Assembly: GCA_958510825.1 (NCBI GenBank)
Contig: OY294044.1
Span: 72,056,095-72,120,094, forward strand
Direction of reading: 5' to 3'
From: Brachypterus glaber
Taxonomy: Eukaryota > Arthropoda > Insecta > Coleoptera > Kateretidae
DNA: 64,000 nt
In this document: one piece after another, positions 33,708 through 45,360 of the stretch
Layout of the letters: each line of letters begins with the position of its first letter
Numbering within the stretch: position 1 is the stretch's first letter
The notes under the pieces: model-generated
What the model was told of the DNA's origin: nothing
The model's input: only the letters and a program-made list of their open reading frames with translations
The model's database searches: none
Program-made: the position numbers and the translations under genes

Positions 33708-34250
33708 CGAGGGGCTGACCGCGTCTTAAATTTGTACAAAAGAGTTCCTTTTTGCAAAGAGTTCCTTAGAGTTCCTTCGGAATTCCTCCTGTGTTCCTTA
33801 AGAGTTCCTCTCTGGAAGGGGTAATTTTTAGCAAATAAGCCGTAGAAATTACCGCGCTATGCAAGCACTACTGCCAATAAGGCACCCTCAAAAAAAAGCC
33901 TTGTCCCTGCCGGTTTCTACCAAACTGGGCGCCCCTTCAAAACAAAATTTGGCGCCCCAAAATTACCTTCAGGAAAAAGAGGTTTGTCCCTGACGATTTC
34001 TACCAAACTTCAAAAAAAAAGTTGGCGCCCAAAGGTAGGATGTTTTGATAATCTAGTTTGAAAATAAAAACGTTAATCCGCATGGGTAATAAATAATAAT
34101 TGTTTCTGACCGCATCTATCTGAAATTTGTACAAAAGAGTTTCTTTTTGCAAAGAGTTTCTCGGAGTTCCTCTGGGTTTGCAAAGAGTTCCTCCGGAGTT
34201 CCTCGGAGTTCCTCGGAGTTACTCGAGAATTCCTCGAGGGTTCCTCAGAC
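33708..34250 (+). repeat. Two clusters of GAGTTCCT minisatellite
   Basis: Both clusters open with a shared lead (CTGACCGC, AAATTTGTACAAAAGAGTT, TTTTTGCAAAGAGTT) and then repeat GAGTTCCTCG-type units (33735-33815 and 34135-34245). It is therefore one repeated module present twice, inside the innexin intron. Confidence 0.75.
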
Positions 34251-34429
34251 ATGTGACAATTGGAGTAGCTTAGTAGGGCTGTTTATACCTATACTGCCCT
34301 ACTACGCTAGAAAGCAGTAAATCCATTTTTTAGAACAAAGTGTGCTAACATTCTAATTTCTACTAGGCCTACAGGGTAACTGACATTTTGGTAAATGCAA
34401 AGTTATTATTTTTTAGTCGCGTAACTTAC

Positions 34430-34635
34430 CTGAAAAAACAGAAAAAATGGGACCCATTGGTAATAACTATGGTACGTTTTTTCTTGGTTATCATTACCAA
34501 GCCCATGGTGTGCAACTTCCATCCCGACTTTTCTGTCCATTTCGTATGGCAGGGTAAAGGTCCGTTGTATCCAACAATAAGTATTTATAACATTTTTTAA
34601 ACTCTTATCATCATAAATACATTCTATTGCTTGAC
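34430..34635 (-). CDS. inx3: Innexin 3-like protein, upstream exon
   Basis: Starts after TTTCTTTTAG; the first two bases complete a glycine codon (phase 1). Residues QAIECIYDD and VINTYCWI form the first extracellular loop with its two conserved cysteines, followed by TFTLPYEMDRKVGMEVAHHG, then GLGNDNQEKTYHSYYQWVPF. The YYQWV signature marks the second membrane segment. It ends at CAG|GTAAGT, giving FLFFQ|GILF across the splice. The exon for the first membrane segment and start codon was not located between here and the DOCK gene. Confidence 0.92.
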
Positions 34636-34787
34636 CTAAAAGAAAAAAAAACTTTTTTTACGCTGGCAAACTGGAATTTCATGGGAAAATGGATCTTGGT
34701 AAAAAAAAAACCTGTAAAATATGTAAAATAGATGCATATGTATTGTTTTCTATGTATTTTGTATTTTAAGATTTTAATATACCTACA

Positions 34788-35040
34788 CTGATAAAACAGT
34801 TTATTTGTGTGTACAAAATATTTGGTTGGATATGGCCAATTGAATTATTTGGTTGTGAAAAATAAATATTATTTCTGTCAAATAAACAATTTTGTTCCCA
34901 TTAACAAAATGATTTTGAAATTAAAATATTTATTTACATGAACTAAATATTTATTTGACCCAAATAAAATTTATTACTCACAGCCAAATAATTGAATTGA
35001 CCATATCCAAATAAATCTAAATTGTCTTTTTATCAGGGTA
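34788..35040. mobile_element. Palindromic element with ACTGATAAAACAG ends, copy 1
   Basis: ACTGATAAAACAGTTTATTT, TTGGTTGGATATGGCCAATT and AATTATTTGG pair with CCAAATAATTGAATTGACCA, TATCCAAATAAATC and TTTTTATCAG. Arms about 100 bp. Confidence 0.8.
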
Positions 35041-35104
35041 TAAGTTCACTGATAATAGTTATTTATGGTACTAGTGGGTACTAGTCGGCTGACGCCTAGC
35101 AGGT

Positions 35105-35365
35105 TAATTTTCTCATGGGCAATATCGGTTTACTCATGAGTTCCATACAAGGTTTTATCCAATAAATAGCTTAGAAATTCATATTTTTATTAAAAATGTT
35201 AATGACATTTACAAGAAAATAATTTGACAAGTGACAGTTGAGTGGGTAAAATAAATAATTATCCACTCAATAAAGTAAAAGCCACGCGGGGCTTATTATT
35301 GAGTTTATCTATTTAAAATAAAGCTGGTAATTGTCTCATTATCTGTATATTGGATAAAACAGTTT
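35105..35365 (-). repeat. Dispersed repeat, copy 2
   Basis: Inverted relative of 22126-22440 (TAATTTTCTCATGGGCAATA, TTAGAAATTCATATTTTTAT, GTGACAGTTGAGTGGGTAAA, ATTGTCTCATTATCTGTATA). It lies between the two ACTGATAAAACAG palindromic copies. Confidence 0.75.
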
Positions 35366-35577
35366 ATTTGTTTCGACTAAATATTTGGTTGGATATGGCC
35401 AATTAAATTATTTGGTGTGAGAAATAAATTTTAATTCTGTCAAATAGACTATTTTGTTCTCATTAATAAATAATTTTGAATTTACATGAACTAAATATTT
35501 ATTTGACTCAAATAAAATTTGTTACAACCAAATAATTTAATTGGCCATATCCAAATAAATACTTTTTATCAGTGTGC
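35356..35577. mobile_element. Palindromic element with ACTGATAAAA ends, copy 2
   Basis: The same arms as 34788-35040 (GGATAAAACAGTTTATTTGT, GGTTGGATATGGCCAATT) and the right end ATACTTTTTATCAGTGT. Confidence 0.8.
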
Positions 35578-36432
35578 GATCCAAAAATAAGTTTTATACC
35601 TTTTTATATAGGGTTTGGAAAAACCACCCCTAAGTTTAAAGGACACGAGAAAAAAAAACGTTAAATCCAAGGATTTCTATTTTCATGGATGCTATGATTG
35701 GCTAAAATAGGACCAGAAACTTACGTACCATTAACGTCCTTCAGTGTCAACCCTCAAAAGGGGTGAAAACCAGGGCCGGATATAGCCATTTTAGTTGGGG
35801 GCGTGTGTAAAAAAAGGTCCTCACTCCAAAAAAAAAGTCGCAAGATGACAAATTAAAGTTCTGCAAAAAAGGATATCTACGCGTATGGGTCAAAATCAAA
35901 TTTTTATTACTTTCTTGTCCCCACTCTAAAAAAAAGTTATTCAATATTTTTTTTAAAGAATCTTACATTTTCTAGTATTACTCAAATGGTTTTATTTGAA
36001 AACTTAAAATAAAGTGTAATAAATATTTTATGTTGAGAGAAAATATTGGTTTAAGAGTAATTTTTATCGAAATTTTGTTCTCCCCAGCAACATTTATATA
36101 CATCTAATATTTTTTTTGAGTCGCTACTATAAATGTCCATCTACGTGGTTTATGTCCGTATACGTGGAAAATTTGTATTTTTATTTTTTTTTGCAATAAG
36201 TCGCTTACCACTTAACTTGGAAAAAAATACTTTGCATCAAAAGAAAGCTTATAAAATTCTCTACAAAAAATGCTCTATGCATTTTTACGCTACGGCTAGG
36301 ACCCTTTGAGGCATAGGCACGAAAAGAGAAAAAATCTGAAAAATACAGCATATAACCAATTTTTTTGCGATAAAACGCTTACAACTTATCGAATGCAAAA
36401 AAAATATATCACTAGATGAAAGCCTATATAAC
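35578..36432. other. Intergenic sequence with a hAT-like end
   Basis: CAGGGCCGGATATAGCC at 35771 resembles a hAT terminus, but I could not find a clean partner with an 8-bp duplication. The 65-codon - strand frame here is not a recognised protein. Confidence 0.35.
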
Positions 36433-37290
36433 TACCCAGTCAACACAAATACATGGCAGGAACATAGCAGGTACATAACCACTGTTCTATGTGATGTTGC
36501 AGACATGTAATTTTTATAGTCCATGTATAGTCCTTGGACTTTAACAATTCCGCCTCAAGTTATGTATCAGCTACATAACATGCTACATATCAGATACATA
36601 CTAGGTACATAACAATAAAAGTAGGCGTTTCCGAATTTTACTTGTTATGGAGTGCATCATAGATTTAGACATGGTGAACATTTTTACGTCTTTTTGATAA
36701 ACCTAATAATTAAAGTATATAAATATCTTTATATGTAGCATCCATCAGGCAAAATTCTTATACGATGTGCATTTTTACTGTGAAAGCAAACTTTCTACCA
36801 GGCTTAAAAATCATGGGCCACATAAAAAGCCAATTTTTAGAGAAAAAATATCAAATAATCATTTTAAAAAATATATATATTTTAATTTTTTGTCTAAAAT
36901 TATCTAAAATCGGTTTAGTTGTCTAAAAATACATGCGTTTCTACTACTTAAGGGTAAAACTTTCATTATTAACAACAATTTTAAGAATATTAACCTATAA
37001 AAATTAAAATAATATAGACGCCATATTTAGTATTGAATTCATAACATTTTATGTATCGTGTATGTTCTCGTACCATATATATGATACATAACATGCAATA
37101 TTGCATGTTATGTATCATACATATGTATGTTACATCTTATGTAATATGGCACATGTAACGTAAAAAATCTTTCTGTTATAGGGCATGTTATGTAGCATAC
37201 ATATGTATGTTATGTCTCATGTAATATGGCACATGTTACCTAAAAAATCTTTCTTTACCATGTTGCATCCATATATGTGCGGACTGGGTA
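36433..37290. mobile_element. MITE-like element with TACCCAGTC ends and ACATGTTATGT modules
   Basis: TACCCAGTCAACACAAATACA on the left; TATATGTGCGGACTGGGTA on the right. TA is at both flanks if the repeat begins CCCAGTC. The interior has clusters of short self-complementary words (ACATAAC, GTTATGTATC, GGTACATAAC), including a duplicated block GCATGTTATGTA..CATACATATGTATGTTA at about 37095 and 37185. Confidence 0.7.
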
Positions 37291-39290
37291 CCTACAATAA
37301 ATGTTATATGCATTTTTATGCTAATGTTAGGACTGTTTGAGGTATTCGCACAGAAAACAAAAATTCAGAAAAATACAATACAAATTTTATTTTTTTGTGA
37401 TAACTCGATAACTACTCAACCCTATGAAAAAAAGTTGAGAACCAAATAAAAGCTTACCTAATTCTCTACAAAACATGTCCTATGCATTATTCTGCTACGG
37501 CTAGGATTATTTGACGTAGAGGCAAGAAAACGAAAAAAATAAGAAAAATACGGTACAGTTTAACTCGCAACTGACCATTTTTTTGAGGGAAAGTTGATGG
37601 TAAATTATTATTGTATTTTTTGGCTAATGCCCCTAAATTTTGCGGTATATTTTTAAGTTGTTTTAAAGCATTTTTGTTAAAATAAATTGCTAAAAAGAAG
37701 TAAATTTGATATTAACCCTATGTCCTACGAATCCCCAGTGACAGAAGCCCCTGAGCCGGGCCTGATATTGATTAAAAAAACTTATATAAGATTATTTTAT
37801 ATTTCTAAATTTCAGTTTAATTTAAAAAATAGAAAAAGTTACTGTTTACAGTTAACTTACGCCTAGGCCCTAGAGGTAACGGCCCTTAAACCGGACCTGA
37901 TAATCACTAAAAAAGTAATATGATAATTTTATATATCTAAATTAAAATTTTTGACATCAAATTTGGATATACCGACCACAAAAACCCATAAATACATTTT
38001 TTTTGTTTAAAAGGTCCGGTCGCCATATTGGATTCGCCATTTTAAATTTTCAATTTTTGACGTCAGATTCAAATTTTTGCCCTCAAAAACCCTATGTTAA
38101 GAAGTTTTGTTTCATTTTGATATTCGAATAATTTTTTTGAAATTTATATCTAGCCAAGTGCGCACCACAGTGCGCAAAAGTGGGTAAAGTTGCGCCTACT
38201 ATAAAAATTGCATTTCTTATTGCCTAATAAATACTTCACATGTATAATTTTTTCCTTAGTAAGTTGTAATTTTGACCTTTTTTTCTGACTTGAAAAGAAG
38301 TACTTTTCTGATTTTAACCCGTATACGCTTTAAAATTGATATTTATGTTACTGGTTCATAATAATTATTTCGATTCTAAAAGTAAAGGAGGAAATATCTT
38401 ACGAGGTACCTCTTTTAACTTTCTCTGGAGATTGGTCATTTGAGAATTTAGGTTTTAGGGTGAAAATCCACCTTTTAAAAATAAAAATAAAATTTTTAGT
38501 AAAAAGTTTTAAATGCATTAACAAATTTCAAATATTTTTGCCTGTAAAAAAGTTTTGAATCGCAAGAATCAAATTTAAAATCGTTTATTTTGTTTCCTGA
38601 AAAATATGACATGTTGGAGTTAGCTAAACTGAGCCTTTAGCTAACGATATGTATTCTTAATTTTTTAAATATTTTTTTGAGGGGTTTAAAGTATTGTTAA
38701 AAATCAAAATGTTCGCCAAATTTTTAAAAAAATTAACATTTTTTCTTTTATGATAATGTTATAATAAATTATACTTTTAAACTAATTCATAAACACACTT
38801 AAAATAAAAAACTTGATTTTTTTATAAGAATATCAAATTTTTTCACCAAAAAATTTAAAGATTTCATTCATTCATTCATGCATTCAAAAAAATAAAAATA
38901 TAAGGTTAAACGAAGAATATTCTGTGCTTTAAAATAATGTATATGAGCCCCTTTCCTTTTAAAAATTCACACCGACACTTTTTAATAAATGGTTACTTTT
39001 TTTATTCATCAGTGATGACTCATCACTGATCATCACCACTGATGATTTAAGTTTACACTTGTTAGATTTTGATTCGGCATGTAAAAACCTCGGATAGTAC
39101 CTGCCAGGGACTCCCTGGATATATTTGATTTTTTTAATTATATTCATTTAATAGATAATATTAACATATTATGGTACCTTCATTATAAGTACACAATATG
39201 TTATTGTTATTTTATCAATGAATATAATTATAAAATTCTGCGTAACATTTACGCAGTACACTAAAAGTGAAATCTATAAAATTTATTTGT
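37291..39290. other. Intergenic sequence, no gene recognised
   Basis: AT-rich with GAGCCGGGCCTGATATTGAT-type words at 37750 and 37875 that look like degraded element ends. A palindrome ATCAGTGATGACTCATCACTGAT lies at 39006-39028. The 62-codon - strand frame over it is not supported. Confidence 0.4.
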
Positions 39291-40818
39291 ATACACAGGG
39301 TTATTCTTTTAAATGGTACAGTACCTTTATCTTTTTTGTGTAATGAGATAGTAGTGCAGCTCCTGGGGCGTTAAAAACATGAAAATCTCGGATTTTAGTT
39401 ATAGTGAACTAGGAACAAAAGTGTAACCAAAGGAATCGATAGAGGAATGAATTCCAAGCAAAAAGTTTCCTATAAAGTTATAGCATTAAGTCAATACTTT
39501 TTGAGTTATACGTGATTGAAAATGTTCGGTTTTCATCGGAAAAATGCATGTTTTTGAACGATATTTCACGAATAACTCGAAAACCTTACGTTTTAACAAA
39601 CAAACTGTAATAAACAAAAATAAAGCTCATAAAAAACAAGACTGTTTTTTTTATTTCTGTACATGTAATTCGAACCGAGTTATAGCTGGTTGAAAGTCAC
39701 TTCTTGTCCGCCGAAAACTGAAGTCGAAGCATTCAACGTTAAATAACGGGAAAACGGATTTTTTTTTGGGGCAATGTATAGGAAACTTTTCAAAGTACTT
39801 GAAATGAGCGTTTATAGATTAAAAACTAAGGGAGCTGTGATGAAAATAAAATCGGTTGCTCGCTTCTTTGGAGAAAAGGCAGGCAATAAAACCAACGGCT
39901 TTACCACAAGAATTGAAATTGATCGTAATCCTTTTATAATTTATTTTATTTAAGTACTAATAATATGTTCCAGAAGTTTGACCGGTTTAGAATGCTCATT
40001 TTTGAAAAAAATAAGCATTCTGAACTACTGTTCAAGGTCCCTACGACCCTTAGTACACTCAGGTATCTTTGAAAGATGTTCGTCTATGTCTATTTAGGTG
40101 AAATTCAACGTATACATAAAAAAATATTATTTAAAACATTCGCTGCCGACGAAAATTGTATAGAATGGAGCGGTCGCGTTCAAAATTAATTTTCCGCTTT
40201 ATTAGTAGAGATATGAAAGTGAAATTAATTTTATTTTGTAGAGGAATGTTTAGGCTTTAAAACGATGTAATTTTACTTATATTCAAGTCTACAGGCCAGG
40301 CGGGCTCTTATCATTAACTATGAATTTTTTGTTTAAATAATGAAAAAATCCAAAAGCACAAAAAAAAATGGGTTAACTTTCAGTCCAAACCGCTGGGGTG
40401 ATTTATCAAAAGACCTTTGTGACGTGAGGCAAAATAGAGACTTACTTGTATTATTCTAGGTGTCTTCTTGTACTTGGGCCCAAGATGATGTTTCCTTGGA
40501 GAAATGGCGTAAGCCCTATTTGCGCTCGTTCTACGCGAAATATTATTTATTGGATGTATTTTCCATAGCGTGATTCATTACGAATAACTATTGTTATTTT
40601 TGTTCTTTGGAAGCCATAGTGGCGTGAGTATCGCGCCCCTGACGAATTTAACGTATTGTCCGTACCGTGCTGTTTTACTCTTCAAACTACCGAAATATCG
40701 CTTGACGCCAGCAACGTCAGGTAGTACGTCATGCGCAGGAAACCTTATATTTGTCCGCATAAGGGACTTATAAAAATCTACTATATACAGGATGAAAACT
40801 AAACAAAAACAAAATCCC
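39291..40818. other. Intergenic sequence, probably old repeats
   Basis: Positions 39297-39900 have the look of a decayed element (starts CAGGGTTATTCTTTTAAATG). Positions 40430-40770 are more balanced in base composition than the surroundings, with several CpG (GGCGTGAGTATCGCGCCCC; GCTTGACGCCAGCAACGTC). The 112-codon - strand frame at 40578-40916 shows no known domain. Confidence 0.4.
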
Positions 40819-42812
40819 ACCTCGACCATATAAATTAATTCACTGTAACGAAATTCCGAGGTGAAAACACCCAGGCGCTCCACTATAGAGATATGCTTCT
40901 TTGAGCAAAGTTTCATCTAAAAACCTGTTGGTGTAATTATCTGAATACTATCACTTTCGGTTTAACCGGAAATAACCCTAACATTGTTTTTTTTTAATGG
41001 CACCCTGTATATTTAAATAAAGTCTGAGAATATTCAGCAATAACATTAATTATTAAAACAAATCAAATGAAAATGTTTTCGAAGGACATACCGTATATCC
41101 TTGGATATAAGGGCCGTATATCCTCAGGACATACCTTTCGGGATATCCTTGGGATATACGACTAATGTCCCGGGACATGCTACATTGAAAGGACATTGAG
41201 AGGATATCCGAGGGATATTGTGTGCTATATGGGAAGTAGTTTTCAAAATATCTGAATTTAAAAAAAATTTTAGGTGGATCTATTTTTTTATTTTTTTGCT
41301 CTCAAATCTAGTTGCCCATGACCATTCAACAGGGGCGTAACCAGGTCCAAAATTTGGGGGTCTTAGCCCCCCTAAGTCTCCCCTAGTTACGCCTATGCCA
41401 TTCAATTACGTGATAGGAGAATATTTGGCCATGTGCCACAAAAATACACTAATAAATTTCCCTAAAGTATTTGTGTCCATAATGCAAAACTTTTTGCTCA
41501 GTTTTTTTTTTGAAAAAATAGTATTTTTTTCAATTTTTATTTATTTTTCTTTTTTGGTGTTTTTTTTTGTCATAAATTTTTTATTCTTTTTTTTTATGAT
41601 CCAAATTTCTTTAATAGCCTGGGTAAATAGTATAAAATCTACTAACCTACTAAACTGTTTGCTGAAACAATCAAACAAGCCACAAAAAACAGCCCACTTG
41701 TTAATCTATAATGTGCTCTAAACACTAAATTATCTATCACAGGATTTTCGATAGGATCGCGTATTTTAAAAAAACTAGCAACTTCAGACAACAGCTTAAA
41801 AACTGACATATTTTACCTCGACCATATAAATTAATTCACTGTAACGAAATTCCGAGGTGAAAACACCCAGGCGCTCCACTATAGAGATATGCTTCTTTGA
41901 GCAAAGTTTCATCTAAAAACCTGTTGGTGTAATTATCTGAATACTATCACTTTCGGTTTAACCGGAAATAACCCTAACATTGTTTTTTTTTAATGGCACC
42001 CTGTATATTTAAATAAAGTCTGAGAATATTCAGCAATAACATTAATTATTAAAACAAATCAAATGAAAATGTTTTCGAAGGACATACCGTATATCCTTGG
42101 ATATAAGGGCCGTATATCCTCAGGACATACCTTTCGGGATATCCTTGGGATATACGACTAATGTCCCGGGACATGCTACATTGAAAGGACATTGAGAGGA
42201 TATCCGAGGGATATTGTGTGCTATATGGGAAGTAGTTTTCAAAATATCTGAATTTAAAAAAAATTTTAGGTGGATCTATTTTTTTATTTTTTTGCTCTCA
42301 AATCTAGTTGCCCATGACCATTCAACAGGGGCGTAACCAGGTCCAAAATTTGGGGGTCTTAGCCCCCCTAAGTCTCCCCTAGTTACGCCTATGCCATTCA
42401 ATTACGTGATAGGAGAATATTTGGCCATGTGCCACAAAAATACACTAATAAATTTCCCTAAAGTATTTGTGTCCATAATGCAAAACTTTTTGCTCAGTTT
42501 TTTTTTTGAAAAAATAGTATTTTTTTCAATTTTTATTTATTTTTCTTTTTTGGTGTTTTTTTTTGTCATAAATTTTTTATTCTTTTTTTTTATGATCCAA
42601 ATTTCTTTAATAGCCTGGGTAAATAGTATAAAATCTACTAACCTACTAAACTGTTTGCTGAAACAATCAAACAAGCCACAAAAAACAGCCCACTTGTTAA
42701 TCTATAATGTGCTCTAAACACTAAATTATCTATCACAGGATTTTCGATAGGATCGCGTATTTTAAAAAAACTAGCAACTTCAGACAACAGCTTAAAAACT
42801 GACATATTTTAC
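40819..42812 (+). repeat. 996-bp tandem duplication, apparently exact
   Basis: The block 40821-41816 recurs at 41817-42812; every landmark I compared is shifted by exactly 996, including a 108-codon frame at 41395 and 42391 whose translations are identical. Each unit carries a stretch rich in GGATAT/ATATCC words (GGATATCCTTGGGATATACG) and a GGGGCGTAACCAGG / CTAGTTACGCC inverted pair. The 108-codon frame is F-rich and low-complexity, so I do not call a gene. Confidence 0.95.
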
Positions 42813-43270
42813 ACCGAAAAAATGTTTAAAACTAACACATAAATATTTAAATCACGTTGTAATAAACATAGTATTAAATTACTTAAAATTATCTTTCGTT
42901 TACTTTCCTAGATATCACAAATGTTATACAAATTTTAAATAAATAAACGACAAGTATTTTATTTAAAATCAGTAATAAAAGTTAATTTGCACTAATTATT
43001 ATTTTTTGCGCAATTCCGTTGGTAAATTTTCTCGAGTAAAACTTTGAACTAAATTTAAACACTATCACATTTAAAAGAATTTTGTACTTCCGGAGACAAC
43101 TGATAAGTTTCGAATAATTTTTAGCCTTCAGAAATATTTCATATTTATAAAACTTATTAGCGCCTTGTAAAAAATCATTTAATTAGTTTTAATTATATCT
43201 AATAAAAAAGAGAACCGTTTTTTGTTATTGTTGTTTACTATATAGTAAGTTACCTATGTAGTTACTGAGT
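42813..43270. other. AT-rich upstream flank of the DOCK gene
   Basis: No feature recognised. Confidence 0.4.
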
Positions 43271-43566
43271 AATTATAATTACTCACCTAGAAATCAAATA
43301 AATGGTAATGATATTTAAATATTCAGGGTTTTGCCGCAATACTTGAGCGCTATCTTTTTTCTATAATTAAATTTAAAATTTGGCACCTGTGGCGCCATCT
43401 ATCTGACAATAGAGAAACTAGTATAGTTAAAAAGATATCGGTATGTCGAGAACAATTTGACAGTCTAAACAATGGCCGTGGAACAGATGAAAGTGTTATT
43501 GATTTAAAGTATGTGTGGTGTATTTCGTGTGTTTAAAATGTGATAAAGTTTATAAAATAAATCAAA
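43271..43566 (+). promoter_or_regulatory. spg: Presumed promoter and 5' leader of the DOCK gene
   Basis: This is the segment before the start exon. It contains TGGCGCCATCTATCTGAC (43389-43406), a word often seen near insect promoters. A short upstream open frame starts at 43472 (ATGGCCGTGGAACAG..) and stops at 43507; it is not in frame with the main start and could damp translation. The transcription start cannot be placed from sequence alone. Confidence 0.45.
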
Positions 43567-43603
43567 ATGTGGATTACAACAAAAACTAAAAAATACGGAG
43601 TGG
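43567..43603 (+). CDS. spg: DOCK3/4 (sponge)-type exchange factor, start exon
   Basis: ATG begins after AAATCAAA and the exon encodes MWITTKTKKYGV plus one base of the next codon, ending at G|GTAAGTG (phase 1). DOCK3/4-type proteins start MWxPTxxxKYGV. Joined to the exon at 55104 it gives KKYGVAIYNW without a break. DOCK proteins activate Rac/Rap GTPases at the membrane through a C-terminal DHR2 domain, which lies outside this window. The exon is too short to be seen by open-frame length; its identity rests on the exact phase match and the family start. Confidence 0.85.
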
Positions 43604-44164
43604 GTAAGTGTCATTTATGTAACAAAAGGTCAATAGAAAAACATTTTTTTCTTACTGTTGACAATTTTCCAAGGTAAACTATGTTTTTCGCGAAAAGTAT
43701 ATTAATATACGAACGAAAATTATAATTTATTTACTTATGTCAAGTTAACTTTCTAAGTGAAAATAAATGAAAACCGGAATATTTAGTCAAATGGTATAGT
43801 TGTTTATTTTAGTTTTATCAGCCTGTAAAATTCGTTATTCATTTATTTTAAAAATAAACTAGAAATTGATAATAAAACGTTGAAAAAAAAATTGGCTAGA
43901 AGTTTAATATTAGATTTTTATTGACTCATGTCTCAAGTAATATTGGAACCCTCAGACTTCAACTTCCTCTGCTGTACTTTTTCTCTATACATGCATCTCA
44001 ACTTTTAAAACTGCCGGAAGTACATTAAAGGACGTAGCCTAATCGAAGGGCTCAGGGGAACAAGGGACATAACGACGGCTTCGTCCGCAAAGTAGCTAAC
44101 TTCAAGTTAAACTAAATAAAAATTAAATAAATAAATAAAATTTATTGAAATTAGAATTTTGTTT

Positions 44165-44428
44165 TTAAACACTTCTTTGAAACCCTTGACAATAAAGCGA
44201 AATGGCGACTAGGGTCACTTGATCTGGGCTTAGTTTGTTCTTCTGTACATGGTACATGTTTTTGCTTTGGGTTCGGTTATTTCCAAATGTGAAAAGCAAA
44301 AAACAAATGACCAGGTTCAAAGTAACACAGTAAGACACTGTGCTCAAAATGTTTTGTTCCCCAATTAAAATATTTATTTTATTTACAACAAAGGCGCTAA
44401 CAACACAAAGTTCAATATGACCGGCCAT
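44165..44428 (-). CDS. Unidentified 87-residue open frame in DOCK intron 1
   Basis: It starts with ATG and has two hydrophobic stretches (CVVSAFVV; YCVTLNLVICFLLFTF) followed by a polar tail (NNRTQSKNMYHVQKNKLSPD). Less low-complexity than most open frames here. I do not recognise it, and no splice context or neighbour supports it. It could be a decayed transposon gene or a chance frame. Confidence 0.2.
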   Translation of the reverse strand: MAGHIELCVVSAFVVNKINILIGEQNILSTVSYCVTLNLVICFLLFTFGNNRTQSKNMYHVQKNKLSPDQVTLVAISLYCQGFQRSV

Positions 44429-44576
44429 GGCCCACAGATTTATGTCCCTAATTCTTTATAAGCCATTTTTTTTAAACTTCGTTAATAAAGTTATAAAAAA
44501 GGTTTTTTTTTGTTATTGCAACATGATAAAAACCTGCCACATAATTATTTACTGAAATGGACCTGAAAAATAGTAA

Positions 44577-45110
44577 TTATATACCAAGGTAGAGAAGACA
44601 TTTTTTATAGCCGAGCGTATTAAATCCAGAGCTGCGTAGCAGCGAGGTATTTAAGAGTGCGAGGCTATAATAGTTTTCTCTGCCGTAGTTTATATATTAG
44701 TTTTTTCACTACTAGCACTATTTAACTATTTTTATTCAAATAAAATAAATTATGAACAGAAATGATATTTCTTGAAATTTTCATAAAAATCAAGTAGCCT
44801 TGATCAATGACATTTTCTCAAATAAACTGACGTTTAAAAACTTAGTTTTTTTAAAATTGTTTTCATAATATTTAGCGAATTGTTGAGTGTATTAATTGGT
44901 AATAATTATAATTAATTATATTCATAAATAAACAGTTATTTAAAGCTATTTTCTTGAGTTTAATTAGTAAAAATTGTACAAAGAACTGAAACATCTAAAG
45001 TGACATAAATAAATTTACTCCTACTAGCAGAGAAAAAATTATTATTGCATGATAAATACTGGTATGTTCTAAAGCTAGTAGTAAAAAAAAATATTACATA
45101 CTTGTTTTCA
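44577..45110 (+). mobile_element. TACCAAGGTAGAGAAGAC repeat, copy 1 (right end lost)
   Basis: The left end TACCAAGGTAGAGAAGACAT, then GCGAGGCTATAATAGTTTTC, TTTAACTATTTTTATTCA and TTGATCAATGACATT follow the same order as the complete element at 61941-62881. No right terminal repeat is seen. Confidence 0.7.
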
Positions 45111-45281
45111 GAATTTTATCAAAACCTTTAATGTCGATTTTCTTAAAATCCAAATAACATGCAAATGTTACTTGTCACCCATCAATCGTTAGTGCATTTT
45201 GATAAAAAATTAAATTAAAATTAAAATTAGATTACTAGTAAGTGAAGTAAATCGAATTTTAGTTGTAAACAGGGCTGTAGG

Positions 45282-45360
45282 GGAACGTTCAAGTATTACG
45301 TAACCCAAAATTTGGGCATTTTTGACCCCCCCATGTGACACACCGTAAAATTTTCAAGAC
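45282..45360 (+). repeat. TTACGTAAC dispersed repeat, truncated copy
   Basis: GGGGAACGTTCAAGTATTAC through CACACCGTAAAATTTTCAAG. It stops abruptly where the 45354-45581 open frame begins. Confidence 0.7.

Noticed and set aside
35771..37763. Possible hAT element from CAGGGCCGG to CCGGGCCTG
   Set aside because: The ends mismatch and the flanks share no 8-bp duplication.
40578..40916. 112-codon - strand frame with balanced composition
   Set aside because: No domain, start context or splice signals that I trust, and part of it lies inside the 996-bp duplicated unit.
41395..42717. Two identical 108-codon frames
   Set aside because: They are the same frame in two copies of a 996-bp duplication, phenylalanine-rich and low in complexity, with no recognised domain.
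34640..43560. Search for the innexin first exon (IDNxVFRxHY-type block)
   Set aside because: No frame with that motif followed by a phase-1 donor was seen by eye.
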